NCBI RefSeq assembly: GCF_025399195.1
Contig: NW_026252092.1
Location: forward strand, 248,001 to 312,000
DNA length: 64,000 bases
Direction: 5' to 3'
DNA from: Umbelopsis ramanniana AG
Lineage: Eukaryota > Mucoromycota > Umbelopsidomycetes > Umbelopsidales > Umbelopsidaceae
Part shown: positions 23,176 through 34,212 of the stretch, piece after piece
Layout: every line of letters starts with the position of its first letter
How positions within the stretch are numbered: the first letter of the stretch is position 1
Made by a program: the position numbers and the translations under genes
The notes under the pieces: model-generated
The model's database searches: none
What the model was told of the DNA's origin: nothing
What the model saw: only the letters and a program-made list of their open reading frames with translations

Positions 23176-23882
23176 TCTAGAACAGAGCTGCTTTAAGTAT
23201 ACAGTAATTGGCGAAAGAGTCAAACAGATATTTTGTAAAAATAAAGGAAAGATATCCGAAAACATCCGTTAAAAGTAAAGCAGCGCTCTTATTTGCAAAT
23301 AGGCATTTTGGTCAGCAGGATAGGACATTCACTTCTTATGCTGGCTAGCCGTTGAGAGCTTATGTATCAGCCATTTAATATGATCCATACTATCTCCTCA
23401 GCCTTTGTGAGATCATAATAGGCAATTGTCCGGTAGTAAACTATCGCTAAATTGTTCAAGGTGTTACACTGAGAAAATCACCTCATTTTCATTCTGTTTT
23501 AAGCTTATGGGAAATCTACTCTTGCTTGTATTCCGTTTGAAACAAAAGAACAGGCCGTGAATTAAGCGCTTATAGCTATGGCCGCTTCATCCAACATGGG
23601 CATTGGCTCAAAGGCAGTGGATCACAATCAATCGATCAAAAGTTACCAGTCTCAACTATATGGGCAATCCCCTTTGCAAGTACTCTCTTATATCGTCAGC
23701 TTAAGTGGGGAGAGGTAAAGAGATATTTACAGCCGTTTTATTTCACTGGAAATGGGACAAAGAAATAAACCGCGTGGTCGCACAAAAGATAAAGTAATAC
23801 GGTGCATTGACAAACTCGGTATGTGTTCGAAGAGATCCACCAGAGTGGATTATCACTTTTTACTTTAACCCGTTCAAATAAC
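23176..23882. other. Intergenic, HMG gene promoter and NOL8 3' end
   Basis: 707 bp upstream of the HMG-box gene and downstream of NOL8, both on the minus strand. I see no other gene, repeat or RNA. Confidence 0.4.
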
Positions 23883-26417
23883 CTATTTGCCGTTGGGCTG
23901 AGCTCTCATCATCTTTGCCTTCAGCTTGGTGGCGGATTTGTGCTTCTTCTTGAACACTTGAGTCAATTCTTGGCGGACAGACTCCCAAGTAGCAGTGATT
24001 TTCTCCCTATAATTGAGTAGACGCATCAGAAACTTTTAGTTTACCCACGTAATGAACCGTGCGGTCAGATACTTACATTGAGTCCGTGCGCATAAATACA
24101 CCGTCGTCTTTATAGGTTGATCTGTAGAAAAATCATAATCAGTATAAGCGGGAAATACATAATTGACTAATATTGGTTTTGAAATTACCGTTTGGATAGC
24201 TCTTGATTTCCAAAATGGAAGAAAAAGAAGGGTGCGTTCTGCATGACTTGCTGCTGTCGTTGAAGGACGGCAGGTGCGGGCATTGTATTGTCTTCTTGTG
24301 TATGTATCAATATCTTACTGTCAACAACATCAGCAGAATCATCATCGTCTTCGTCTTCTATTTCTTCAGGTTCTTCTTCTTCTTCTTCCGTTTCGGAATC
24401 CCCGCCGAAAAGTTTAAATGGCGTTTCTGCAATTATTTTTGTCACAAGCATCAGAGGGTGAGCACCAAGACGGGTGGACTACACAAAGACAAAAAACCAT
24501 TGGCTTACCTTGAGCACCTGGTGTGAAGAGTGGCTTCAAATTGATATTCACTTGGAAATGCTTATCACTCGAGACTTCTGGAAGAACTTCCTTTTGCTGC
24601 TGAGCGAGTTCTGCTTCTATAATCGTGGATGGAGGGGATTAGTTTGCCAGCCATTTTTTTTTTTTTTTTTTTTTTTTTTGGTGCCTTTCAACTTACCCTT
24701 ATTTTGGGATTCTTCAGGTTGCGTTGTATCCACAAGCAAATCCGCATCCTCTTCGTCGGGATCAAAACGTAATCCAGGTGTCCAACCCGCAGACTTTGGT
24801 GCTTCCCTAATGTGTCAAGAATAGCTTTAACACTTGATGATCTCCATGGAAAATTGCGTCAGACATGTATTTACCTCAGAACTGTTCTGTTATCTTCCCC
24901 GAACATGGCCTTCAGTACATCAAGTGAAGTTGACTTCTCTTGATTTAGTTCGGCCGCTATTTCGTCTCGAGCAAGGTTATCTTCTTGCTTTGCTTGATTC
25001 CATGATTCCTCTTCGTCACTGTCGTCGTCCATGAAATCAGCTCCCAGCTTGAAACGCTCATCACCACCAAACGTCCGCTGTAATTCTAGTCGTTCTCTGC
25101 CTTTCTCGCCTTCCATCACTGGATTGATATTTAAGGCTAGATACAGAAAGTGTTAATCTATCAAGTCCATTGTATAGTGCATGGAAAACTTGGTAACTTA
25201 CCTGGGGTATCATCGTCATCAGATTCATCAGAGTCAAACATCCATTTCATAGCGTCTTTCGATTGATGCTGCTCAACAACATCATCGCTGTCATTGTCAT
25301 GCTCTATGTTTTTCGGTGCTTTTTCATCATCGTCACCGAAAGTTATGTGACCATCCTTTCGTTTCCCTGATTCAACTTGAGCTAGCATTGCAGCAATACG
25401 TTCTTTCTCCTCGTGTCTTTCCATCTCTCTTTGTTCCAAGGTCTGTAATCTCTTTTCGTTCACTTGTTCCTGATAATGTACGTTTGTTAGCGACTACGCG
25501 CAATTTCGGATTAACATGCAACCAAACTTTACCTTTGTCAACTTTGGCGGTAATACAGGTGATTTAGTTGTGATCTGTACAGCTTCGTCTTCATTTTCAC
25601 TATCTTCTTGCATGGCATAATTATCATCATGGTCACTAGCATGATCGTATGACTCTATGGTATCGTCGATATCCTCGTAAAACATTGGCAAGCTTCGAGT
25701 TGGTTTCATGCGAACTTTGATGTCGTAGAGCTTTAGCAGGTTATTTTTGTAATGCGATGGATCAAAAACAAACTGAAAAGAATAGATATAAATTAGATTT
25801 GGTAATTGGTATGCAATGGCCTTATCAGCGAAGCTACTTGCCTTGGTTCCATTGTCCTTTTGCAATCGCATTACTGCGATCGCTCTTCCGTATCGTCCTC
25901 GTTTCCAACCTTTCCGTCCATCAACGTTCTTGTCGTTAACCAGAGTCATATCTCTTGCAATGAAACCATCTGCATCGGTATTCCGCCGTCTCTTGGAAGC
26001 TCTCTCCTCTTTTTTCTCTTGCTTCAATCTTAGTGCCTGCTTTTCTGCTTCCAGCTTTTCTTTGTATTCTGGCTTAGCATCTTCGATTTTCATGACTCCT
26101 CCTTTCCACTTCGCATTATTGTACACAGAGAGACATTTGGTCCACTGATTTGTGGTCGTTTGTATCGTGATATAACCGAACCCACGGCATTGATTTTCGG
26201 TATCCTTAGCTATACTTGCGTCCGAGATTTCTCCAAACATTTTGAATCGATTTTGTAGATCGTCTGCTGTCATACTTCTGGGCAAGCCGCCAATATAGAC
26301 TCTTTTCTCCAAGGCAACGTTGGCTAATAAAAAAATTAATGAATAAAATCAAGTAAATAAACATTTTCGTCTGAAACTAAACCCACCTTTAGGAGCTACG
26401 CTTTCTTTGTCCTCCAT
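23883..26417 (-). CDS. NOL8: Ribosome-biogenesis RRM protein Nop8/NOL8
   Basis: Ten exons (26387-26417, 25842-26323, 25533-25772, 25202-25469, 24875-25136, 24697-24806, 24509-24616, 24189-24426, 24077-24121, 23883-24006) give 635 residues. An RRM near the N-terminus has RNP2 VYIGGL and RNP1 CRGFGYITI. Then come KWKGGVMKIEDAKPEY, a basic stretch, FVFDPSHYKNNLLKLYDI, long Asp/Glu-rich segments, LQRTFGGDERFKLGADF, FFFFHFGNQELSKRST and a basic tail WESVRQELTQVFKKKHKSA. These match NOL8/Nop8, a nucleolar factor for 60S maturation. The intron between exons 2 and 3 begins GCAAGT and ends CAG (GC-AG type). A 23-nt poly(A) tract lies in intron 6. Confidence 0.88.
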
Positions 26418-26561
26418 GGCAGCGTTCATCTATGGTAGTAGCAATGGCAAAGGTCGAGAAAAAAGCAAAATTCTTGGTGGCCAGAAATTTTTAGCGGTCA
26501 CGCTTCCACTTTCACAGCGTCGGATTTTGCGGAGTTGGCCAGCAAGTACTTCGTCATTACC
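26418..26561. promoter_or_regulatory. Bidirectional promoter NOL8/CC2D1-like
   Basis: 144 bp separates the two divergent start codons, so both 5' UTRs and core promoters must share this stretch. No TATA box or clear named factor site was found. Confidence 0.5.
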
Positions 26562-29500
26562 ATGTTCTCGTGGAAGAAAGCGCCAAAGGAACCACAATCT
26601 GCTGGTAGAAGTGGGAAATCGAATAGCATCGATGACATGGACTTTAGCGATCTGCTGAATGACCCCGTCCACCTGGATGGGGAAGACGGTGCGGACGAAA
26701 TGGATCCCGACTTGTTGGTAAGCAACCTGGACTCCTCTCTAACGTGCCTTGATATAAGATTCTTTGGAGTTGAGTGAAGGTGTATTGACCTGAAACACCT
26801 GTTCATCAATATAGAGTCAATTACAAGAATTAAGCACTTCTTCAGCGCCTCGAAAGCCAAAGGCAAAACCGAAGCCAGTCCAAGGCGTTGATCAAGTGGA
26901 CATCGATTCGTATGCTCGCTTAGCGCAGGATGAGGAAATCGAAGTTGACTTTGATGAAAGCGACATGAATGATCCTAACCTACTTGTAAGTTACATGTAC
27001 TAAAACGAACCAAAAATCATGGTGACCAATAGTTGACGAGACCATTCGTAGAGTGAACTATCTATGCTGCGGGACAGTGGACCAGAGATTGCAACAGAGG
27101 CTGCTGATGAGGATTTAAAAGCAGCAAAGCCATTACCACTAACAGGCGAAGAACCTCAGCAGTCTATCGCTTTTAAGAAAGTTCCTATGAACGATTCACA
27201 CAAGACTGCAAGGTCGCTTCCTCCAAATGACGAAGCACTCCAACTCATGGCTATGGGATTTTCGCAAAGACAATCTATTGACGCCCTACAACGGTTTGAT
27301 AATGATCTGGAGAGAGCAACAAATTATTTGCTTGACTCACCTCCACCGACTGCAGGCGATGAAGATATGGTATCAGATGGTTTTGGTCGACAGGAGCAAG
27401 TTGCCGAGGAAGGAATGCGCCAGGAACAATCGAATCAAAAGAATCAGGACCTTATAGATACAAGCACCGTTGACAATTCAAAGATAGGCTTTGAGAACAA
27501 TGAAAATACATCTATGAAGCCTCTTGAGCCAACTGCTTGGAATGCTTCAAGAGAAGGCATGAGTCACGAGGCTTCCATACAAAAAACCATTCCCGCTCCC
27601 ACCCAAATGACCTACGATACCGCGCAATTCGAACCAGAGCGTCCAGCGCAAACTGAACCGGTCGCGACAGAAGAAATTGGCAGCGAAGAAGACTTCATGA
27701 TTAAGTATGAGGAAACAGATTTGTCGCTCTTATCACAATATGCAACAGAATACCAAAAAGCAGCAATTTCTGCTAAACGTGCTGGTGATAAGACATCGGC
27801 AATCGATTTACTTAGAAAATCCAAGGCATTTACAGCCAGGAAGGAAGAATTGAAGGAGTTACAAAGCGATGATTTACCAATCGAAGACGATACGTTACAA
27901 CTGGCGTCAGAACCATCAAGGAATTCAGGTCTCCAACCGCAACCAGACCGAACACCGTCAGAACCATTACCTAGCCAGAGTAATGAGCTTCAAAGTCCCA
28001 AAAGTCAGCCATCTGGTACTCCCACACCACCACTTCCCGCAAAAGATAGAATGTATGAACCACCAAAAGAAAAACCATCGCCCGTGCAACCTGATAAAGG
28101 TGAATCAGGATCGCATTCTGATGCACCTCCCCCATTAGCCCAAGTGTCACCATCATCAACGGCCCCATTGAGTCAAACAAGCGCCAACCAAACTCCTCCA
28201 TCAAACTTAGCGGCGGCGGACTCATCCGAAGTACAGAAAATGTTAGAGACACTGATCGTACGGCAAAAAGAATATAAGCAAGCGGCTATACACTACAAGG
28301 ATTTAGGAAATCTTGTTGTGGCTAAAGAGATGATTCGAGTGTCGAAGGAGGTGTTACAGACGGCTGTAGCAGTGAAGAATAAACAATTAACTGCCCCCAA
28401 ATCAATCCGTAACAAGATACCACCACCTCCTGATATGGATCTTGGATCAGGTAAACCAAGACATGTACAAGAAGTGGAATTAGCGTCCAGTACCGGCACC
28501 CTTCCTGATTTCGCGCAACTCGAAAAGACACTCAACTACCAAGTAGATGTATGCCACAATCTGGAACTTCAGAACAGAGGAAAGACAGGCGGTAGTGTCA
28601 AGCTTGGAGACGCTTTTAAAGGTCTTGCCAAAGCGTTCGCAGCAGATTCAGTGTCTTTGAAATCGGCAGAAAATACGAATGCACCGTTACCAAGGTTTCA
28701 CTATCAGAACGTCACATATGCTTATCGAGAGACTCATCCTGATATTGGAAGCAACGAGATGGTTATCAATATCAAGAAGGCGACAAAGTTACAAAGTTTG
28801 GAGACGGCTGCTCAAGACATTGAAGCTTACGTTCAGTGGGATCTGGGAGGTTGGCCACCTGAGAATGTGCCACAAGCTCACCTTGGCAAAGGACAAACAC
28901 CATCTGCTCCTAAAGGCGCCAATCCAGGTACGCATCACACTATTTGAAAATACCCAGCCTTTGTTAAACCAGTGCTCTAACCAACCACCGTTCTTGACTA
29001 GATTTCGACTTTAAGACTTCCATACCAATCACACGTCATAACCGAGTATTTATGAGGTATCTGCAGAGAAAGAAAGCAACTTTTGAGGTTTATCACAAGC
29101 GATATTCCTACGGTTTCTTGCCTCGACCACTTTTGCTTGGAAAGGTGACTCTTGAGATGAATCAGCTATTGAACAACGCAACAGTTGGCGGCGTCTTGGA
29201 GGTAATTGAATAGACTCATGGCAAATTTCTTTTATTAGAGTTCAACTGCTTTAAACTGATGAGCTATCCTCTGTTTAGATTATGGATCAGAACAAGAAGA
29301 AGACAGGCGCTATGTTACATGTCGAGATCAGCTTATCAGAAGCATTGATGGACACAGAAATTCCAACAAAGCAAGACAAATGGTTGATCATTGACGAATA
29401 TAATTCCAACATTTATCCTTTACTAGCTTCGGCTCAACTTATACCACAATCAATGTCCAATTATCAACCCACGCCTATCGCTTCACCTCAAGTCGGTACT

Positions 29501-30101
29501 CCTCCTCAACCGCTCACACCTACGGCGCCCGTTACCGAAGACGCAGTTGCCAAGCCTACCTCTCCGCAGCCGACTTCCAGTAAAATTGATCAAACCGTCG
29601 CAAATCCACCGAAAGCTGCAGCCACGGAAGAGGAAAGCGAGTTTGAACAGGCTGAGGCTGAGTTTAATGAGTATGTGCTATTTTTTTTTGGGGGGGGATG
29701 TCCTTCAATTTGATATCATTGGCTCACTATTTTGTGTTTTTAGTGCGGATTCCATCGTGTCAAATATGGTGCTTGAAAATGAGATTGGACTGATCAATTC
29801 AGCTATTGCCGCGTGCCATGGAACCGTACCAGAGCACTTGATGGATCAAAAGCAAGCGCTGGAAATCAAGATGAATATGCTGGTGATACAAGTTCAGACT
29901 GGCGGACTTACTATAGAACAATACCTCAACAACGTCAGATCCAGAATAGAACAGGACAAGAAGTGTGCTTTGATCTTCAAGAGAGCCGGTCGCCTGGATC
30001 TGGCTAAACAGGCACTGCGTCGTAAAAAGATTGCTCAGGATGAGGTGGATGAAGCAGAGGCAGCCATGGCTCAACAGGGCGAGGAAGACAATGACAGTTA
30101 G
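26562..30101 (+). CDS. CC2D1/Lgd-like ESCRT-III regulator with UBA, DM14 and C2 domains
   Basis: Six exons (26562-26717, 26815-26985, 27052-28927, 29002-29201, 29279-29670, 29744-30101) give 1050 residues. The MFSWKK start resembles CC2D1A/B. A UBA domain (about 168-205: LQLMAMGFSQRQSIDAL...ATNYLLDS) follows. DM14 repeats lie near 335-375 (EYQKAAISAKRAGDKTSAID) and 505-545 (KEYKQAAIHYKDLGNLVVAK), separated by Pro/Ser-rich linkers. A C2-like domain (about 650-840) includes LPRPLLLGKVTLEM and KKKTGAMLHVEI. A helical tail contains a third DM14-like pattern. In animals DM14 repeats bind CHMP4/Shrub and control ESCRT-III at endosomes. The UBA domain is absent from the animal proteins I know and suggests ubiquitin-cargo recognition. 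Confidence 0.85.
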
Positions 30102-30174
30102 TCATTCGGAATATGTTATTTTAAATTTTTAAAACTCTCACAGAACCTACTTTTCTTATATTCATATCATACCT

Positions 30175-31211
30175 ATGCCGCCAGCACTAACAGAGATTGA
30201 TCAATGTACATATGTTCCCCCTGCTGTACTGCCTGTCCCTATTGCAGAGCCCGGAACTCGTAATGAAGCAGTGTCATTCGCCATGCCTGATGGCGAAATC
30301 TTGACTGGTCATTTCACACTGCCGGATCCAGTGACCGATGCCAGTGATAACTTCAAACCTTTGGTTGTTATATGTCACGGAATGCTCAACCACCGATTCA
30401 GCAAAGTTATTCGCAATCTCTCTCGGGCTTTATGTCCTGAATACCCTCATTTATGTTTGGACTTCCCCGGCATGGGCACCAGTACCGGTATCACTCGGTA
30501 TGGCAACTTTAACGACGAGTACGTTTGCCTTAAATATGTCTTGGCACAGCTACGCAAGCAAGGATACACTATTGTAGGGCTAATTGGGCACTCTAAAGCT
30601 GGGTCTTTAGTGCTGACCTATGCCACACACCACAACGATATACCGCTCATCATCAATGTTTCGGCTCGTTACGATCATACTCAGGCACCGAGCTTCCGAT
30701 TCAAGCCAGAGCATATGCAGCTGCTTCAAGAGCAGGGATGGTTCGAGTGGCTCAAGTATGGGAAAGAAAAGGAAAGAACTTTCATTGTCCGGGAGGAAGA
30801 CTTGCGTGTACGGTCAGCGATTGATATGTCCATCGTTCGAGACATTGTGCTACGAAATGATCAAGGCGCTGTTGTCACAAAGGTACTCACTGTCCATGGC
30901 GATCAGGATTCCATTGTTCCTGTCAAAAGTGCTTGGGATTTCCACCATCATGTTGGAAAGAATAGCAAACTTCGTCAAGACGATGACCATCAAATTGTCA
31001 TTATACCCGAAGGCGACCATTCCTTTTTAACTGAACCCGAAGCAAAGGTACGTAAAACGAAATGAGTGGAATCAATAGATACTTTGCCTAATTCTAACTC
31101 GAACTTTCTTACTTGCCAATTTTCTTTCGTCATTAGCTCTTGCGTCAAGCTGTACGGGAGTGGGTGGATAAACATTGGGAGATTGGCACCCAGGTCGTTA
31201 GAGACATTTAG
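30175..31211 (+). CDS. Alpha/beta hydrolase (serine hydrolase, Hydrolase_4-like)
   Basis: Two exons (30175-31047, 31137-31211) give 315 residues. The fold has the oxyanion segment CHGMLNH, nucleophile elbow GHSKAG (Ser140), an acid in HGDQDSIVP and a His in EGDHSF. No signal peptide or membrane segment is visible, so it is probably cytosolic. The type resembles lysophospholipase/serine aminopeptidase-like hydrolases found in fungi and plants; the substrate cannot be read from sequence. The short last exon (VREWVDKHWEIGTQ) completes the final helix and would be missed without splicing the intron whose donor is at 31048. It lies only 73 bp downstream of the CC2D1-like stop on the same strand. 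Confidence 0.85.
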
Positions 31212-31574
31212 AAATTATTTGATACGGCTTCATTGTTATAGATCAATATTAGAGAGTACATTTCATAAATTTCATAACTACAGTGATCCACTTCCACGGA
31301 AGCTGTCAAAATACCACGACTAATAAACATGCCAAACTTGGCAGAATGACTCATTTATCTCTGTAATTGATGCGACAAGAGCCAGTGCTGTGATGAAGAC
31401 AATGTATGGAAGGAAAGTTCTGACTTCGTCAGACAGTTATCACCTTAAATATTGATTGCACCAATTTTCAATTTATGAGTGCTCGTGTTAAGTCTTTTTG
31501 GAAGGCACAAAAATTTGCTTCACATTCTCCCCTCACAAAAACTCCTCCCACTTTAGACCACACACAACGGCACT
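31212..31574. other. Intergenic, hydrolase to CMC1
   Basis: 363 bp with the hydrolase 3' end and the CMC1 promoter. Nothing else seen. Confidence 0.4.
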
Positions 31575-32012
31575 ATGGGCAAGTCAGCACAATCAGAAAT
31601 GTCGAACCCTCTCGTTGATCGTACCGAGGGCATTCATGCACTTACCAGAGCCGAAGAGGAGAATTGCTTCAAAGAGCTGAAAAAGAATGCCCTTAAGAAA
31701 TGTGAAGTTCCCATTAAAGGTTTGTCTAAAGATCCTAACGTTTACATGTAGTTCAAAAACAGTAACCGCTTTTCATACCAGAATTTGTCGACTGCAGTAA
31801 GGAGCACAATGTTACAGTTGCTTGGAGTTGTCGCGACAAAAACAAAGCTATGAACAAATGCTTGAACCTATAGTAAGTGCTGCTTACTCAGTTGTTGCTA
31901 AAGCGAGTGAGTTTAACTTAACCCATGGCTTCGCTATTACAGCACTGCGCAAGATGAGCTCGACAAGCTGAAGCTTGCCAAACTTGCTTCCAAGAAGGCT
32001 GCACAACAGTAA
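31575..32012 (+). CDS. CMC1: Cytochrome c oxidase assembly factor Cmc1 (twin CX9C)
   Basis: Three exons (31575-31719, 31782-31872, 31943-32012) give 101 residues. The twin CX9C signature is exact: Cys43-x9-Cys53 and Cys65-x9-Cys75, in the contexts CEVPIKEFVDC and CRDKNKAMNKC. The NKAMNKCL segment is typical of Cmc1-family proteins. These are imported into the mitochondrial intermembrane space by the Mia40 relay and help mature COX1 and copper insertion. The C-terminus is Lys/Ala-rich. Cmc2 or other CHCH proteins share the cysteine pattern, but the sequence around the second pair favours Cmc1. Confidence 0.85.
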
Positions 32013-32248
32013 AAACTCTCACGATCGTTCCTTCAAGACTCTATAGAACTGTATTAATGATAGCCTAAGAATAACCATGTCTGACTTTAAGGCTTCCCAT
32101 ACTTCATCTTCAAACCGCCATAGAATCCACCCATCTCATTTTTTCATCTCTACATAAAGCGTCACAGTGGGTCATCCACACTAAACATTGGCTGATATTG
32201 AGTATTTTTTATTTTGTTGGTCAGTGTATGAAAGAGGAAAAAACCCAT

Positions 32249-32870
32249 TTAGATTTCGGCCATTTCACGGAGACGACGGACAGCAGAGCGGACGGTGACG
32301 GCAGCTGTGGTAGACACTTGCCAGGCACCACCGGCCATAACCTTCTTGCAGCCCTTGCACTCCCAGATACCGACAGCAGTGCGCTTGACAGCGTCCTAAA
32401 GTGAGAAATAAAGTGATTAACATGAATGAAATTGCAAAGTGTTTGACGGCACTCGAGAGAGAACAATGTATTTCTTGCTTTGCGTGGGTCGCTTGGAAAC
32501 CATTACTCTAATCTCGGTGATCGAAATGTGGCAACTATTCTTACCTTGCCGCAGAAAGTGCAAGTGTACTTGGCGTGTTGTGTGATTTCCATCTTCTTGA
32601 CTTGCTTACGAAGAGAAGCACCATAACGAGTGCCGTACTTTCCGGTGACTCCGACTGTTGAAATACAAGAAGTGAATTTAGTTGATGTGCTTTCAATTGA
32701 ATGGTTGCAGTCATTTCTCAATGGAATAATTTTTTTTGTTGTACACACCCTTCTTAGTACGCTTGGCCTATTGAAAAACACATACCATGGAGGTATTACA
32801 TTGGTTAGATGGGATTCATGGATGGATTCATCGTTCGATGGAATGGATGGATGGATGGGTTACGTACCAT
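32249..32870 (-). CDS. RPL43: 60S ribosomal protein eL43 (RPL37A/RPL43)
   Basis: Four exons (32868-32870, 32749-32767, 32545-32654, 32249-32395) give 92 residues, the normal length. The sequence has [20 protein letters not shown], the zinc ribbon CTFCGK...[13 protein letters not shown], and the tail [13 protein letters not shown]. The first exon consists only of the ATG, followed by a 100-nt intron (GTACGT...CTAACC...CAATAG). A second ATG next to the acceptor would read straight into a stop, which supports the ATG-only exon. It belongs to the large ribosomal subunit. Confidence 0.9.
32810..32862 (-). repeat. ATCC microsatellite inside RPL43 intron 1
   Basis: Imperfect ATCC repeats in the transcribed sense lie just inside the donor of the first RPL43 intron. 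The remaining intron keeps a CTAAC branch site. Confidence 0.6.
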
Positions 32871-32955
32871 TTTGGATTATGGGAAACAGAGGGTGTGCCA
32901 TTGAATGCGAGTCTTCTCTGACTATGAGGCATCCCCGTTGCAGCTCCGGTACATC

Positions 32956-33025
32956 CACGTGATGTTCAGTCACGTGCTCTGACCTACCTCTCAAAGAAGT
33001 TCCCTGTATGAAGGGATGTTAGGGG
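32956..33025 (-). promoter_or_regulatory. RPL43 promoter: inverted CACGTGA pair and TTAGGG
   Basis: CACGTGA (32956-32962) and TCACGTG (32970-32976) form an inverted pair with a 7-nt spacer, about 90 bp upstream of the RPL43 ATG. TTAGGG lies at 33020-33025. Cbf1 binds RTCACRTG and Tbf1 binds TTAGGG-like sites, and both regulate ribosomal-protein genes in yeasts such as Candida. Use here is inferred. Confidence 0.5.
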
Positions 33026-33530
33026 AATCACTGCCTCCTAAAAATCGACAACGTACATCATCTATCCTTACAGATGGATCTTGTTGTTTATACAGAGATG
33101 CAACAGGATGCACGCCTTCAAACATCAGTTAACCCGTTCAATGCCTAGAAGAGCCCATCACCCATTTAGAACATTTCCGGAAAAGTCAGCTTTGTACTAA
33201 GGAAAAGTATTTTCCAAACTGGCCTCACCCCTCCCCTGAAGGAAGTGTTTAAAAAAAAAGTATTCACGTTCTCTAGATGACCGCCCTGTATTTTTTTTTT
33301 GTTTATCTATCATTTTATTCAATCAAATCTTCCTACAGATCCTGCTGTAGGGTACTGCCTTAATTCTAAAGAATTGAATAGTGTGTTGGTGATTTAACAT
33401 TGAAGTGCGAGGTTGAATATACGTTAATGATTTCCTACAAAAATGTATACATGTTTTGATAGGGGATTAGTCACTCTTTCCTGAAACAGAAAAAGGGCAA
33501 GAAGGTAAATAGCTATTGACATCCGATAAC
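33026..33530. other. Intergenic, RPL43 upstream to membrane-protein 3' end
   Basis: About 500 bp left of the type-I membrane gene's stop. A and T tracts occur (33248-33257, 33292-33300). No gene seen. Confidence 0.4.
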
Positions 33531-34212
33531 CTAAGTAGCAAGGAACTTTGACGGCTGGATCATCTCTTGACTGGTCGATTTGTTGAAAACACGCCATGGT
33601 TTTCGCCAGCATTGATGGCATAAACAGCAGCCAATAATAGTCATTATTCCAACCGGTACTAAAGTTGCAATGAGTGCAACCTTGCATGGATACATAGGAC
33701 ATAATTCAGGAGCTCTATCCTTGACACTAACGATTTTTTTTTTAAAAAAAAAAAAAGAAAAAGAGAAGTTAACAACACTGGTGCTTTAAACCCATTGCCA
33801 AACCGTGCTGGCTGTGAACTTACCTGAAGGAACATGAGTCATTATGGCCGAAAAATGGTGATATTTGGGTTACTCTTGCGACAACTCTCATGTGGTTCCA
33901 ATAAAATGTGTTCGTCATTGGGGAAGTAGAGATATTAAATACAAGATTGCCTTGATTGCAAGGCACTTGTGAGCCAGTCCCATTGTCTTCTACGAGAGTA
34001 GTTCTGTTTCCAGCTCTGCGAAGTGATACATAGCAAGTAGCTTGACTAGCAAGGGTTTGGTTTGTCGTCTGCCAGTTGACGGTAACTAGACTTCCTGGAT
34101 GCACGGTAGATCTACAGCCAGTATTCATCAAGCTGACTGAGGTGATATTGAACTTGTCCGCGATAACTCCAACGAAAAATAAAATCGACGCTAGAAAAAT
34201 CGTTTTGTTCAT
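33531..34212 (-). CDS. Small type-I membrane protein, unknown function
   Basis: Two exons (33824-34212, 33531-33726) give 194 residues. Residues 1-18 form a signal peptide. The lumenal part has several N-glycosylation sequons (NIT, NQT, NRT, NGT, NIS) and a beta-rich pattern (GSLVTVNWQTTNQT) somewhat like the Kre9/Knh1 Ig-like domain. A short Cys-containing stalk (ELCPMYPCK) precedes a membrane segment (about 146-166: VALIATLVPVGIMTIIGCCL). A Cys/Trp/Arg motif and a polar cytosolic tail follow. The acceptor at 33727 was chosen because it is the only nearby AG giving an open frame into the membrane segment. I do not recognise the family; a cell-surface or Golgi role is plausible. Confidence 0.6.
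33734..33755. repeat. T10/A12 inverted homopolymer tract
   Basis: Ten T followed by twelve A lies within the intron of the membrane-protein gene, next to its acceptor on the minus strand. It is a simple palindrome without a clear function. Confidence 0.7.

Noticed and set aside
32768-32791. ATG at about 32787 as start of RPL43
   Set aside because: It would need an 18-nt intron, or reads into TAG; the upstream ATG with a 100-nt intron is the only workable start.
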